DNA from: Paracoccaceae bacterium
Lineage (GTDB): Bacteria; Pseudomonadota; Alphaproteobacteria; Rhodobacterales; Rhodobacteraceae
NCBI GenBank assembly: GCA_003545125.1
Contig: DQCI01000130.1
Span: forward strand, 3,377 to 10,596
Length of the DNA: 7,220 nucleotides
Direction of reading: 5' to 3'
Position 1 is the stretch's first letter, and every line of letters starts with the position of its first letter. The notes below the pieces were generated by a model. The model was not told where the DNA came from, made no database searches, and saw only the letters and a list, made by a program, of their open reading frames with translations. Made by a program: the position numbers and the translations under genes. This document shows, one piece after another, positions 1 to 5,106 of this stretch.

Positions 1-770
1 TTCTCGATGATGTCGCCCATCGCCCATGCCATCCGCTTTGCGTCCATCTCCCGGCTGACCTCATTGTCCGGGCACAGGATGTAGAAATCGTTCGCGTTCA
101 TCCCCTCGATCAGCGCATCGGCCACCTGCCCCGGCTCCCAGGCGCCCGCGGGCTTCTCCACCCGCTCGGCCCTGGTGAGGTCGGTGAAGGTGAAACCGGG
201 GATCAAGAGGTGCGCGGTCACTTGCGGGTCCGCCTCGCGGATCTCGTGCGCGAGCAACTCGCTGAAGGTCTTCACCCCCGCCTTGGCCACGTTGTAGGCC
301 GGGTCGCCCGGCGGCGAGGTGATGCCCTGCTTGGAGCCGGTATTGACGATCGCGCCGGGCTTGTCGCGCCCGATCAGCCCGGGCGCGAAGACCTGGGCCC
401 CGTTGATCACCCCCCAGAGGTTCACCTCGAGGATCCGGGCCCAGCTCTCCGGACTTCCAAACAGGGTCGACCCCGGCTGGATCGCGGCATTGTTCATCAC
501 CAGATCGGCACCGCCGAATTCCGCATCGACCCGGGCGCGCAGCATTTCGACGGCCGTCCGGTCGGACACGTCGCAGGGCACACCCACAACCTCCGGCGCC
601 CCCGCTGCGCGCACCGCCTCGGCGGCGACCGCGAGCCTGTCCTCGCCCAGATCCGCGAGCACCACCTTCATGCCGAAGCCGGCAAAGCGGCGGGCGGCGG
701 CGAGGCCGATGCCGGCAGCCCCCCCGGTGACGACGGCGGTGTTTGCGGGCGCGAAAACGGGATGGGTCAT
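1..770 (-). CDS. SDR-family NAD(P)-dependent oxidoreductase (C-terminus cut by window edge)
   Basis: Translating the minus strand from the ATG at 768-770 gives 256 residues with no stop before the window edge, so the C-terminus is missing. The classical short-chain dehydrogenase marks are all present: the Rossmann motif TGGAAGIG at about residues 15-22, an acidic residue at the end of beta-2 (VVLAD, D40) that in this family favours NAD(H) over NADP(H), the NNAA motif at 93-96, N117, and the catalytic Ser146, Tyr159 (YNVAK) and Lys163 with the usual 13-residue Ser-Tyr spacing. The protein is soluble and cytoplasmic, and would oxidise or reduce an alcohol/carbonyl group. The substrate cannot be told from sequence. 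The start is supported by a strong AGGAGG seven bases upstream. The visible length matches a classical SDR of about 250-300 residues. Family assignment is near certain; the specific reaction is unknown. Confidence 0.95.
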   Translation of the reverse strand, partial: MTHPVFAPANTAVVTGGAAGIGLAAARRFAGFGMKVVLADLGEDRLAVAAEAVRAAGAPEVVGVPCDVSDRTAVEMLRARVDAEFGGADLVMNNAAIQPGSTLFGSPESWARILEVNLWGVINGAQVFAPGLIGRDKPGAIVNTGSKQGITSPPGDPAYNVAKAGVKTFSELLAHEIREADPQVTAHLLIPGFTFTDLTRAERVEKPAGAWEPGQVADALIEGMNANDFYILCPDNEVSREMDAKRMAWAMGDIIE

Positions 771-792
771 GGGAATCCTCCTGTGCAAAGCG

Positions 793-821
793 AGTCTACG
801 CCGGTGCCGGGCCCGGTGGAA
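793..821 (-). promoter_or_regulatory. Possible weak promoter of the SDR gene
   Basis: On the minus strand a TAGACT hexamer (793-798, four of six to TATAAT) lies 17 bases from TTCCAC (816-821, poor match to TTGACA). This would give a leader of about 20 bases before the AGGAGG ribosome site. The -35 is weak, and an activator or another promoter is equally possible. Confidence 0.25.
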
Positions 822-853
822 GTGAGGCCGGTCGCCGCTCCCGGAGACCGGCC
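807..853. repeat. Two inverted repeats upstream of the SDR gene
   Basis: A perfect 10-bp palindrome CCGGGCCCGG lies at 807-816. Next to it are 8-bp perfect arms GGCCGGTC (826-833) and GACCGGCC (846-853) separated by 12 bp. They lie just upstream of and across the tentative -35 of the SDR gene, so the second could be an operator. In DNA this GC-rich some of it may be chance. Confidence 0.4.
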
Positions 854-871
854 CCGGGGGGGCCGGGGGGT

Positions 872-891
872 CCGGGGGGCTTGCCCCCCGG
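872..891. repeat. GC-rich hairpin, CCGGGGGGC-TT-GCCCCCCGG
   Basis: A perfect inverted repeat with 9-bp arms and a 2-bp centre. Read on the minus strand it is followed by another C6 run and CCGG, as in the hairpin-plus-C-run head of the element at 1709-1762, but without that element's tail. It therefore looks like a partial copy of the same type of intergenic element. It lies downstream of the DUF2161 gene and upstream of the SDR gene. There is no T-tract on either strand, so it is not a canonical intrinsic terminator. Confidence 0.6.
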
Positions 892-909
892 CACGCCCGC
901 CGCAGGCGA

Positions 910-929
910 AAGTCCGGCTTGCCGGGCTT
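910..929 (-). repeat. Hairpin 3' of the DUF2161 gene, possible weak terminator
   Basis: Arms AAGTCCGGC (910-918) and GCCGGGCTT (921-929) pair over 9 bp with one mismatch (a G-U wobble in RNA) around a TT centre. It begins 43 bases past the stop of the minus-strand DUF2161 gene. On that strand it is followed by only three Ts, so termination would be weak. It has the same 9+2+9 geometry as the neighbouring 872-891 dyad. Confidence 0.45.
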
Positions 930-972
930 GTCTCGCTCCCGCCGCCTGCTTCACCGGGGCCTCATACGGGCC

Positions 973-1641
973 TCAACCGGGCGGGTTTTTGGCACCAGCC
1001 CCGGTTTCGAGCCCTGCGGGCGCCAACCCGTAGACACCCGGCGAGACCCGCTCGAACCAGCCGTAGTGGTTTACCCGCATCATCTCGGTCGCACGGGCCA
1101 CGCCCGTGGCCTTCGCCACCACCGCCCCCTTGCTGGCGCCGTGCGCCGCCAGATAGGCCGCCAGTTTTGCCGCATCCTGCCGGTAGGCGGTGACCACCTT
1201 GCCGCCGCTGCCCCCGATATTGGGATCGCCTGTCCGGCGGGCGAATTCGCCGAGCAGCCGCGCGCGGCGCGCGGGCGACTTGCGCGGGCGAAACGGTCTC
1301 GGATCGGCATGCACCTCGACGACCCCGTCGGCGAGACGCACCGTGAGCACCCCGACACAGAGGCGCCGGCAAAGCTCGACATTGCCCTTGAACGCCTGCC
1401 ACCCGGGGCGGCCCTTCCAGCGGGGCACGGCGACATAGACCGCATCGGTGATCTTCTGCCGGGCCACGGCCTGTTGCAGAAGCTTGAGCGAAAACCCGGC
1501 TTTGAGCTCGACCACAACGATCTCCGCGCCCATGACCCCCACCACATCGGCCGGCCCCACCTCAGCCTTCACCTCGTAGCCGGCGGCTTCGAGGTGGGCT
1601 TTGACGGGCGTGTAGAGATCGGTTTCACGGATCCGGGTCAT
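973..1641 (-). CDS. DUF2161 family protein, putative PD-(D/E)XK-type phosphodiesterase
   Basis: A 222-residue soluble protein of unknown role. The N-terminal half carries the PD-(D/E)XK fold signature: an early helix with E18, the core strand with PAD (D32), then VVVELK (E45, K47), followed by a helix with LLQQAVARQ (53-61). This matches the DUF2161 (Pfam PF09929) group, which is predicted to be nuclease-like. The C-terminal half is rich in basic residues (117-136, RPRKSPARRAR) and ends in a segment, MRVNHYGWFERVSPGVYGL (188-206), that resembles a small winged-helix DNA-binding end. The start MTRIRETDLYTPVK is the family's usual beginning, but no Shine-Dalgarno sequence is visible in front of it, so translation may be leaderless or poorly initiated. 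No partner gene stands beside it: the upstream neighbour is divergent ppaC. Nuclease activity is inferred only from the fold signature. Confidence 0.85.
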   Translation of the reverse strand: MTRIRETDLYTPVKAHLEAAGYEVKAEVGPADVVGVMGAEIVVVELKAGFSLKLLQQAVARQKITDAVYVAVPRWKGRPGWQAFKGNVELCRRLCVGVLTVRLADGVVEVHADPRPFRPRKSPARRARLLGEFARRTGDPNIGGSGGKVVTAYRQDAAKLAAYLAAHGASKGAVVAKATGVARATEMMRVNHYGWFERVSPGVYGLAPAGLETGAGAKNPPG

Positions 1642-1688
1642 GGGGTGTTGCTAACGTGTTTGGCGAGTTTTGAGAATCCGGTTTTCGA

Positions 1689-1701
1689 ATGGCTTCGCCA
1701 T
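1689..1701. repeat. Small inverted repeat ATGGC-TTC-GCCAT
   Basis: Five-bp arms around TTC, about 50 bases upstream of the DUF2161 start and just ahead of the larger hairpin at 1709. It may be part of the same composite intergenic element. It is too short to interpret alone. Confidence 0.35.
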
Positions 1702-1708
1702 CCGACCC

Positions 1709-1762
1709 GCGCGGGGGCTCTGCCCCCGCGCCCCCGGCGTACTTTGGCCTAAATGAAAGAGG
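1709..1762 (+). repeat. Hairpin-headed intergenic repeat of Rhodobacteraceae type
   Basis: The head is a perfect inverted repeat with 10-bp arms GCGCGGGGGC / GCCCCCGCGC around TCT (1709-1731). It is followed by a C-run and a non-palindromic tail (CCCCCGGCGTACTTTGGCC, then TAAATGAAAGAGG). From memory, this order (G-run, CTCTG, C-run, CCCCCGG-G/C-GTA-TTT-GGCC, ATGAA) recurs in intergenic regions of many Rhodobacteraceae genomes. I cannot check this here. It sits in the divergent spacer between the DUF2161 gene and ppaC, upstream of the ppaC promoter. It has no T-tract, so it is not a simple terminator. Confidence 0.55.
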
Positions 1763-1794
1763 GGCCCGATCATGCCGCACCTGCAAAGTGACGC

Positions 1795-1823
1795 GTGACA
1801 AGGCGCCCCCGGAACCGTATACA
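1795..1823 (+). promoter_or_regulatory. Sigma-70-like promoter of ppaC
   Basis: A -35 hexamer GTGACA (1795-1800) and a -10 hexamer TATACA (1818-1823) are separated by exactly 17 bp. Each matches the consensus at five of six positions. Transcription would start near 1830, giving a leader of about 30 bases before the ppaC ATG. This is among the best-looking promoters in the window. Confidence 0.6.
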
Positions 1824-1859
1824 CCCGGGCGAAAACACCCAAGTTGAACGGATGCTCCC

Positions 1860-2780
1860 ATGACCACGCTCGTCTTCGGCCACAAGTCGCCCGACACCGA
1901 TGCCACCGGCTCGCCCATCATCTGGGCCTGGTACCTCAACGAAGTCAAAGGCGGCGAGGCCGAGGCGGTTTTGCTTGGTGAACCCAATACCGAGGCCGCC
2001 TTCGTGCTCACCCGCTGGAACGTGCCGAAACCGCGGATCATCGAAGATGTGGAGGCCGGCCAGGCTTGCGTGATCGTCGACACCAACAACCCCGCCGAGC
2101 TTCCCGCCTCGATAGGCGGCGCCGACGTGCGCCAGATCATCGACCACCACAAGCTCGCGGGCGGTCTCGAAACCAAGCGCGCGATCGACATCACCATCCG
2201 CCCGCTCGCCTGCACCGCGACGATCCTTTACGACTTGATCGGCGACGACACCGCCAAGATGCCCGACTGGGTCCGCGCGATGGCGCTCTCGTGCATCCTG
2301 TCCGACACGCTGGAATTCCGCTCGCCGACCACCACCGACCACGACAAGGCTGTGGCCGAGGATCTTGCCCACGAGCTGGGCGTTTCGATCCCCGACTACG
2401 CCGCCGAGCTGTTCGCGGCGAAATCCGACGTCTCGGCCTTCTCTGATGCCGAGCTTCTGCGGATGGATTCCAAGACCTACGAGGTCGACGGCACCAAATT
2501 CCGCGTCTCGGTGCTGGAGACCACCGCGCCCTCGATCCCGCTCGACCGCAAGGCCGGGCTGATGGCGGCAATGGAGACGGTGGCCAAGGAAGACGGCGTC
2601 GACCAGGTGCTGCTGTTCGTCGTCGACATCATCGCCGAGGAAGCGACGCTGCTGGTGCCGAACGACCTGGTGAAGGGCGTGGCCGAGAAAAGCTTCGCGG
2701 CGTCCGTTGACGGCGACACGGTGGTGCTGCCGGGGATCATGAGCCGCAAAAAGCAGATCATCCCGAACCTCAAAGTGTGA
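1860..2780 (+). CDS. ppaC: Manganese-dependent inorganic pyrophosphatase (family II)
   Basis: A 306-residue cytoplasmic enzyme that hydrolyses pyrophosphate to two phosphates, pulling forward biosynthetic reactions that release PPi. It belongs to the DHH superfamily. Metal-binding and catalytic motifs are all in place: GHKSPDTDA (H8, D12, D14), VDTNN (D74), the DHH signature D95-H96-H97, the LSDT motif (D149), K205 in the linker region, and SRKKQ (295-299), which binds phosphate in the DHHA2 domain. The order is an N-terminal DHH domain to about residue 185, then the C-terminal DHHA2 domain. The length fits the family (about 305-310). I see no CBS-domain insertion, so the nucleotide-regulated subtype is excluded. 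The gene stands alone with its own promoter and a strong terminator. The ribosome site is weak (GGA about 9 bases upstream), and a tiny upstream ATG overlaps the start. Confidence 0.97.
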   Translation: MTTLVFGHKSPDTDATGSPIIWAWYLNEVKGGEAEAVLLGEPNTEAAFVLTRWNVPKPRIIEDVEAGQACVIVDTNNPAELPASIGGADVRQIIDHHKLAGGLETKRAIDITIRPLACTATILYDLIGDDTAKMPDWVRAMALSCILSDTLEFRSPTTTDHDKAVAEDLAHELGVSIPDYAAELFAAKSDVSAFSDAELLRMDSKTYEVDGTKFRVSVLETTAPSIPLDRKAGLMAAMETVAKEDGVDQVLLFVVDIIAEEATLLVPNDLVKGVAEKSFAASVDGDTVVLPGIMSRKKQIIPNLKV

Positions 2781-2800
2781 GGCGGCGGGTAAGCAATGCG

Positions 2801-2831
2801 AAAGGGCGCCTCGAATGGGCGCCCTTTTTTT
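2801..2831 (+). terminator. Intrinsic terminator of ppaC, partly bidirectional
   Basis: A perfect 10-bp stem AAAGGGCGCC (2801-2810) / GGCGCCCTTT (2818-2827) around a 7-base loop runs into a seven-T tract (2825-2831). It starts 20 bases after the ppaC stop. It lies between two convergent genes: on the minus strand the same stem is followed by TTT only, so it may also help end the ATP-grasp transcript. Confidence 0.9.
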
Positions 2832-2838
2832 GCCCGGG

Positions 2839-3624
2839 TCAGCGCGCACCGAGACTTTCGATCGCCTGCACCAACTTCTGCAAATCAGCCGCATAGAACC
2901 CGGCTGCATTAAGGCAATTGGTTTCGAGCAGCTTCAACCCGTCATCGGTGCGGCAGATATCGAGCACGTAGGCTGGCGAGTAGTCGGGATTGATATCGAC
3001 CATGCGTTGAGCGAAGGCCAGTGCATCGTCGTCGATGGTGTGGCGGTAGACGACGCGTGATCCCTCTTTGTACTGCGACCAAGTAACGATCTGTCCATCG
3101 ACTGCCCAAATCCGCCATTCTTTCAGGATGCGAACAGGTTCGCTGAACATCAGAAGCGTGTCGTGGCGGAGCGATCCCAGCGGGATTTCCGCCTCGTTGA
3201 GCGCCAAAGCCTTTTTGGCAAGGGCAACAATCTCTTCGGCCGACCGAACCCGTCCCGGCTGCTCTTTGCCGTCATCGACCGGACGCATGAAGTAATCACG
3301 GTTCATTTCGGCCAAGTGCCCCGGGACGTCTCTCAAGGTGAGAAACATCGATGCGGCCCCGTTCAAGAGGAATGGGTGCCAAGCCGCTTCATCCACAAAC
3401 GGGGTCAGCTTGAAGACTCCGGGGCGAAGATCATGCGCCTTGGCGTATCGCCAAAGCGTGTAGGCGCCGAACAAGACAACGTCGTCCGGGCCGCGGATAT
3501 CTGGCGCCGGGATCAGGTCCCCTACAAACGGGACGACCTTGTGCCATGTGTATCCAACGCCCAGCCTTTCCAGAGCTTCTGCGAGCTTCTGCGTGTCTTC
3601 GAATTCCTGAAGCAGCCATTGCAT
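2839..3624 (-). CDS. ATP-grasp domain protein, R2K clade (DUF4343-like)
   Basis: A 261-residue soluble protein. The ATP-grasp fold of the R2K type is suggested by FMRP (R114, with K120 following), a helix-rich linker, then EWRIW (E169, R171), VTWSQY (180-185), AYVLDI (D222) and LLETNCLNAAGFY (E234, N236). The last motifs are the usual acidic and Asn metal/ATP ligands of ATP-grasp enzymes. Such enzymes join a carboxylate to an amine or similar nucleophile using ATP. The R2K group has been linked in the literature to CDC123-related and peptide- or protein-modifying enzymes, but the substrate here is unknown. The start is backed by AGGAGG eight bases upstream. No promoter is obvious. The gene is poorer in GC than ppaC (99 of 180 bases at 3061-3240, against 122 of 180 in ppaC at 2401-2460 plus 2521-2640), which fits acquisition by transfer. 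It has no modifying-enzyme partner or small peptide gene beside it. Confidence 0.8.
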   Translation of the reverse strand: MQWLLQEFEDTQKLAEALERLGVGYTWHKVVPFVGDLIPAPDIRGPDDVVLFGAYTLWRYAKAHDLRPGVFKLTPFVDEAAWHPFLLNGAASMFLTLRDVPGHLAEMNRDYFMRPVDDGKEQPGRVRSAEEIVALAKKALALNEAEIPLGSLRHDTLLMFSEPVRILKEWRIWAVDGQIVTWSQYKEGSRVVYRHTIDDDALAFAQRMVDINPDYSPAYVLDICRTDDGLKLLETNCLNAAGFYAADLQKLVQAIESLGAR

Positions 3625-3698
3625 CGGCGTGGCCTCCTGTGAAACCCACCCTAGTCACCAACAGCCGCCGGGCGCGAGACCAGTCCATGTTCCAAAGG

Positions 3699-3720
3699 GA
3701 AAAACTGGGTCGGCCCAGTT
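3699..3720 (-). terminator. Probable intrinsic terminator of the first rhodanese gene
   Basis: Perfect 7-bp arms AACTGGG (3703-3709) and CCCAGTT (3714-3720) flank a 4-base loop. On the minus strand the stem is followed by an unbroken T run. It lies about 70 bases past the stop of the rhodanese ending at 3788. The stem is short, and it also lies about 80-95 bases upstream of the ATP-grasp start, so a binding site for that gene's regulator is an alternative. Confidence 0.55.
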
Positions 3721-3787
3721 CGACCAAACCAAGCTACCGCCTTGGGATTTCCAGCGGGACGCCATACGCGGCGAGGACGGCTCTGCG

Positions 3788-4153
3788 TCAGGCCGCCGGC
3801 GCGACCGGCTGGTAGCCCTGGCGGCCGACGATCTCGATCATCCCGCCGGCGGCGGAGATCACGGTGTTGTCGAGCGTCTGGGCGAGGTACATGCCCGCGG
3901 CCTGGGTGCGCGAGCCGGAGCGGCAGACCAGCACGATGTCGCGCCCGTCGGCGATGTCGTCCTTGATCGCGGCGACGAAACTCTGCGGATCCTGGAAGGT
4001 GATGAGTTTGGCGCCCTCGATCACCCCGGTCTGGTGCCATTCGGGCGGCGTGCGGATGTCGACCACGAGCGCACCAGACGCCGTCATCTCATCGACCGTC
4101 ATCACCTTGTGTTCAAAACCCTCGATCTGGGGCGGGCGGCCGAAACCGAACAT
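3788..4153 (-). CDS. Single-domain rhodanese-like sulfurtransferase, cytoplasmic
   Basis: A 121-residue protein made almost entirely of one rhodanese domain (about residues 17-116). The active-site loop is CRSGSR (77-82) with the persulfide-carrying Cys77. The conserved VVDIRTPPEW (30-39) and a GGM segment near 103 complete the family pattern. The six-residue loop is that of sulfurtransferases, as opposed to the longer loop of Cdc25-like phosphatases. It would carry sulfane sulfur from a donor such as thiosulfate or glutathione persulfide to an acceptor. There is no signal peptide or membrane segment. The start is supported by AGAGGAG six bases upstream. The 4322-4759 gene is a clear paralogue. 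This gene has its own promoter with an embedded dyad and its own terminator. The physiological donor and acceptor are unknown. Confidence 0.93.
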   Translation of the reverse strand: MFGFGRPPQIEGFEHKVMTVDEMTASGALVVDIRTPPEWHQTGVIEGAKLITFQDPQSFVAAIKDDIADGRDIVLVCRSGSRTQAAGMYLAQTLDNTVISAAGGMIEIVGRQGYQPVAPAA

Positions 4154-4192
4154 CTGCGTCTCCTCTTTCGGCCGTGTTCACCGGCCACCGTT

Positions 4193-4215
4193 TATTACAT
4201 GCATATTATGTAATA
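4193..4215. promoter_or_regulatory. Operator-like dyad TATTACAT-N7-ATGTAATA over the rhodanese promoter
   Basis: Perfect 8-bp arms at 4193-4200 and 4208-4215 with a 7-bp spacer, strikingly AT-rich in GC-rich surroundings. It covers the whole -10 hexamer of the rhodanese promoter, so a dimeric repressor bound here would block RNA polymerase. Sulfur-responsive ArsR-type regulators (BigR/SqrR) are the first candidates because they control rhodanese and sulfide genes, but the site does not match the SqrR motif as I remember it. Confidence 0.6.
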
Positions 4216-4233
4216 TGACTTCCGGGAGTCCAA
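4205..4233 (-). promoter_or_regulatory. Sigma-70-like promoter of the first rhodanese gene
   Basis: On the minus strand TTGGAC (-35, at 4228-4233) is followed after exactly 17 bp by CATAAT (-10, at 4205-4210, five of six to consensus). The predicted transcript starts about 45 bases before the ATG at 4153. The -10 lies inside the 4193-4215 dyad. Confidence 0.65.
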
Positions 4234-4289
4234 TCCCCTCCCGCCCGCGTCATGCGGACGCAGCCAGAATGTCACGGAGAGCACCCGTG

Positions 4290-4316
4290 AAAAACCGCTG
4301 ATCAGCGCGATCAACG
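4290..4316 (-). terminator. Intrinsic terminator of the second rhodanese gene
   Basis: On the minus strand an 8-bp stem CGTTGATC / GATCAGCG (one G-U wobble) around a 5-base loop is followed by G and five Ts (plus-strand A run 4290-4294). It begins 5 bases after the stop codon at 4322. An alternative fold uses the 12-bp palindrome CGCTGATCAGCG. Its place fits separate transcription of the two rhodanese genes. Confidence 0.65.
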
Positions 4317-4321
4317 CATTG

Positions 4322-4759
4322 TCAACTCGGTGGCACCGTCTGGTAGCCCGCGGCCATCACCTTGCGGATGCCGCCCTCGATCGAGACGATCCGGTTGGGG
4401 ATCTGGCGCGCAAGGAAATCGGCGACCACCTGGGTGCGGTTGCCGGAATTGCAGATCAGCACCAGGTCGCGCCCGTCGGCAATCTCACCCGCGATCTGCG
4501 GCAGGAAGGTGCCGGGCTTGTTGAAGTCGAACTCGATCAGTTCGGCACCTTCGATCACCCCGGTATCGGTCCATTCCGGCGGCGTGCGGATATCGACCAG
4601 CAGCGCGCCATCGGCGGTCATCTCGGCAACCGAGAGGAACCGGTGCTCCCACCCGCCCGCAGCCCTGCTGGAGCGCGCCATCACCATCGCCCCGACCCCG
4701 CCGAGCACCAGCGCGCCGGCGCCGGAAAAAATCAGGTGACGTCTGTTCATTTCACTCAT
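4322..4759 (-). CDS. Rhodanese-like protein with N-terminal export signal or membrane anchor
   Basis: A 145-residue protein with MNRRHLIF followed by a hydrophobic stretch (about residues 9-28, GAGALVLGGVGAMVM) and SSRAAGG. This reads as an export signal with a twin-arginine pair (R6-R7) or an uncleaved inner-membrane anchor. The rhodanese domain follows (about 37-143) with LLVDIRTPPEW and the active loop CNSGNR (Cys103). The domain would face the periplasm. It is a close paralogue of the 3788-4153 protein: the DIRTPPEW, TGVIEGA, EIADGRD/DIADGRD and GYQ-VP segments are shared. The start at 4759 was chosen over the upstream ATG at 4840, because that one precedes the promoter and adds residues with no family counterpart. 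A GAGGG lies close upstream. The ATG at 4750 is an alternative. An extracytoplasmic sulfur-transfer role is an inference. Confidence 0.88.
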   Translation of the reverse strand: MSEMNRRHLIFSGAGALVLGGVGAMVMARSSRAAGGWEHRFLSVAEMTADGALLVDIRTPPEWTDTGVIEGAELIEFDFNKPGTFLPQIAGEIADGRDLVLICNSGNRTQVVADFLARQIPNRIVSIEGGIRKVMAAGYQTVPPS

Positions 4760-4781
4760 ACCGCCCTCGTCTCTCGAATTC

Positions 4782-4818
4782 GTAAATAGATATATGTGTT
4801 TTTGTCGGCCCCGTCCAA
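4782..4818 (-). promoter_or_regulatory. Promoter of the second rhodanese gene with AT-rich box
   Basis: On the minus strand TTGGAC (4813-4818) is followed after 18 bp by TATATC (4789-4794). The -35 is identical to that of the neighbouring rhodanese promoter. Fifteen bases past the -35 comes ACATATATCTATTTAC, an imperfect version of the ACATA-(N)-ATGTA dyad that lies 16 bases past the -35 in the other promoter. The leader would be about 22 bases. Confidence 0.55.
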
Positions 4819-5013
4819 TGCGACGGAGTGCCCCTCTCACAGCCGTGATCCCATGTCATCTTGGCAAAATTGTCCTCATTCCATGACCTTTCGAACACCG
4901 ACGCATCCGCCCGCGCCGCAATAAAAACGCAACCGGACTGCCACCGCCAATCGGTGGGCCGACCGATCACGCCGCGCCGCCGCATTCAATTCTGCGCGAC
5001 GCAGGACGGGACG

Positions 5014-5080
5014 CGGAAAACGTGCGTTTTCCGGCACGGTTTCCGGGCGGAAACCGAACCGAAATCCGCGACGGATTTCG
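5014..5080. repeat. Array of three regularly spaced hairpins
   Basis: Three perfect inverted repeats stand in a row: CGGAAAACG-TG-CGTTTTCCG (5014-5033), CGGTTTCCG-GG-CGGAAACCG (5037-5056), and CGAAATCCG-CGA-CGGATTTCG (5060-5080). All have 9-bp arms with C/G ends and an A/T-rich core. The gaps between them are exactly 3 bp (GCA, AAC), so they repeat with a 23-bp period. The arms of different units are similar in style but not the same sequence. The array lies just 3' of the minus-strand gloA2 gene. No T-tract follows on that strand (GCGTCCCGTCC), so these are not ordinary intrinsic terminators. They could protect a 3' end from exonucleases, assist Rho-dependent ending, or bind a protein. Confidence 0.85.
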
Positions 5081-5106
5081 CGCCCGCCCCGGGCTGGCGG
5101 TCCCGG

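Larger units (their letters stand above)
4760..5106. other. Gene-free region between the second rhodanese and gloA2
   Basis: There are 347 bases without a convincing gene. The left end holds the rhodanese promoter (4782-4818). The middle (about 4840-4990) shows no recognisable signal: frames that stay open here give compositionally odd proteins with no recognisable domain and run across the promoter or the hairpins. The right end holds the three-hairpin array at 5014-5080, 26 bases beyond the gloA2 stop. Confidence 0.7.

Noticed and set aside
210..1752. Plus-strand frames of 327, 168 and 277 codons over the SDR and DUF2161 genes
   Set aside because: They are shadows of minus-strand genes with clear SDR and PD-(D/E)XK motifs; their translations are low in hydrophobic order and rich in Pro, Arg, Gly and His.
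2066..2446. A 126-codon plus-strand frame inside ppaC
   Set aside because: Arg/Asp/His-rich alternate-frame translation of ppaC with no start signal.
1770..2909. A 379-codon minus-strand frame over ppaC
   Set aside because: Antisense to a near-certain pyrophosphatase gene and running through its promoter and terminator; no domain seen.
3624..4759. A sulfur-peptide biosynthetic cluster joining the ATP-grasp gene and the two rhodaneses
   Set aside because: A probable terminator and separate promoters divide them, base composition of the ATP-grasp gene differs from that of its neighbours, and no precursor peptide gene is visible. Adjacency alone is not enough.
4760..4840. N-terminal extension of the second rhodanese to the ATG at 4840
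   Set aside because: The extra 27 residues lie upstream of and across the predicted promoter, and have no family counterpart. They would also bury the export signal.
4752..4985. A 77-codon minus-strand frame upstream of the second rhodanese
   Set aside because: It covers the rhodanese promoter and overlaps the rhodanese start; no ribosome site or recognisable domain.
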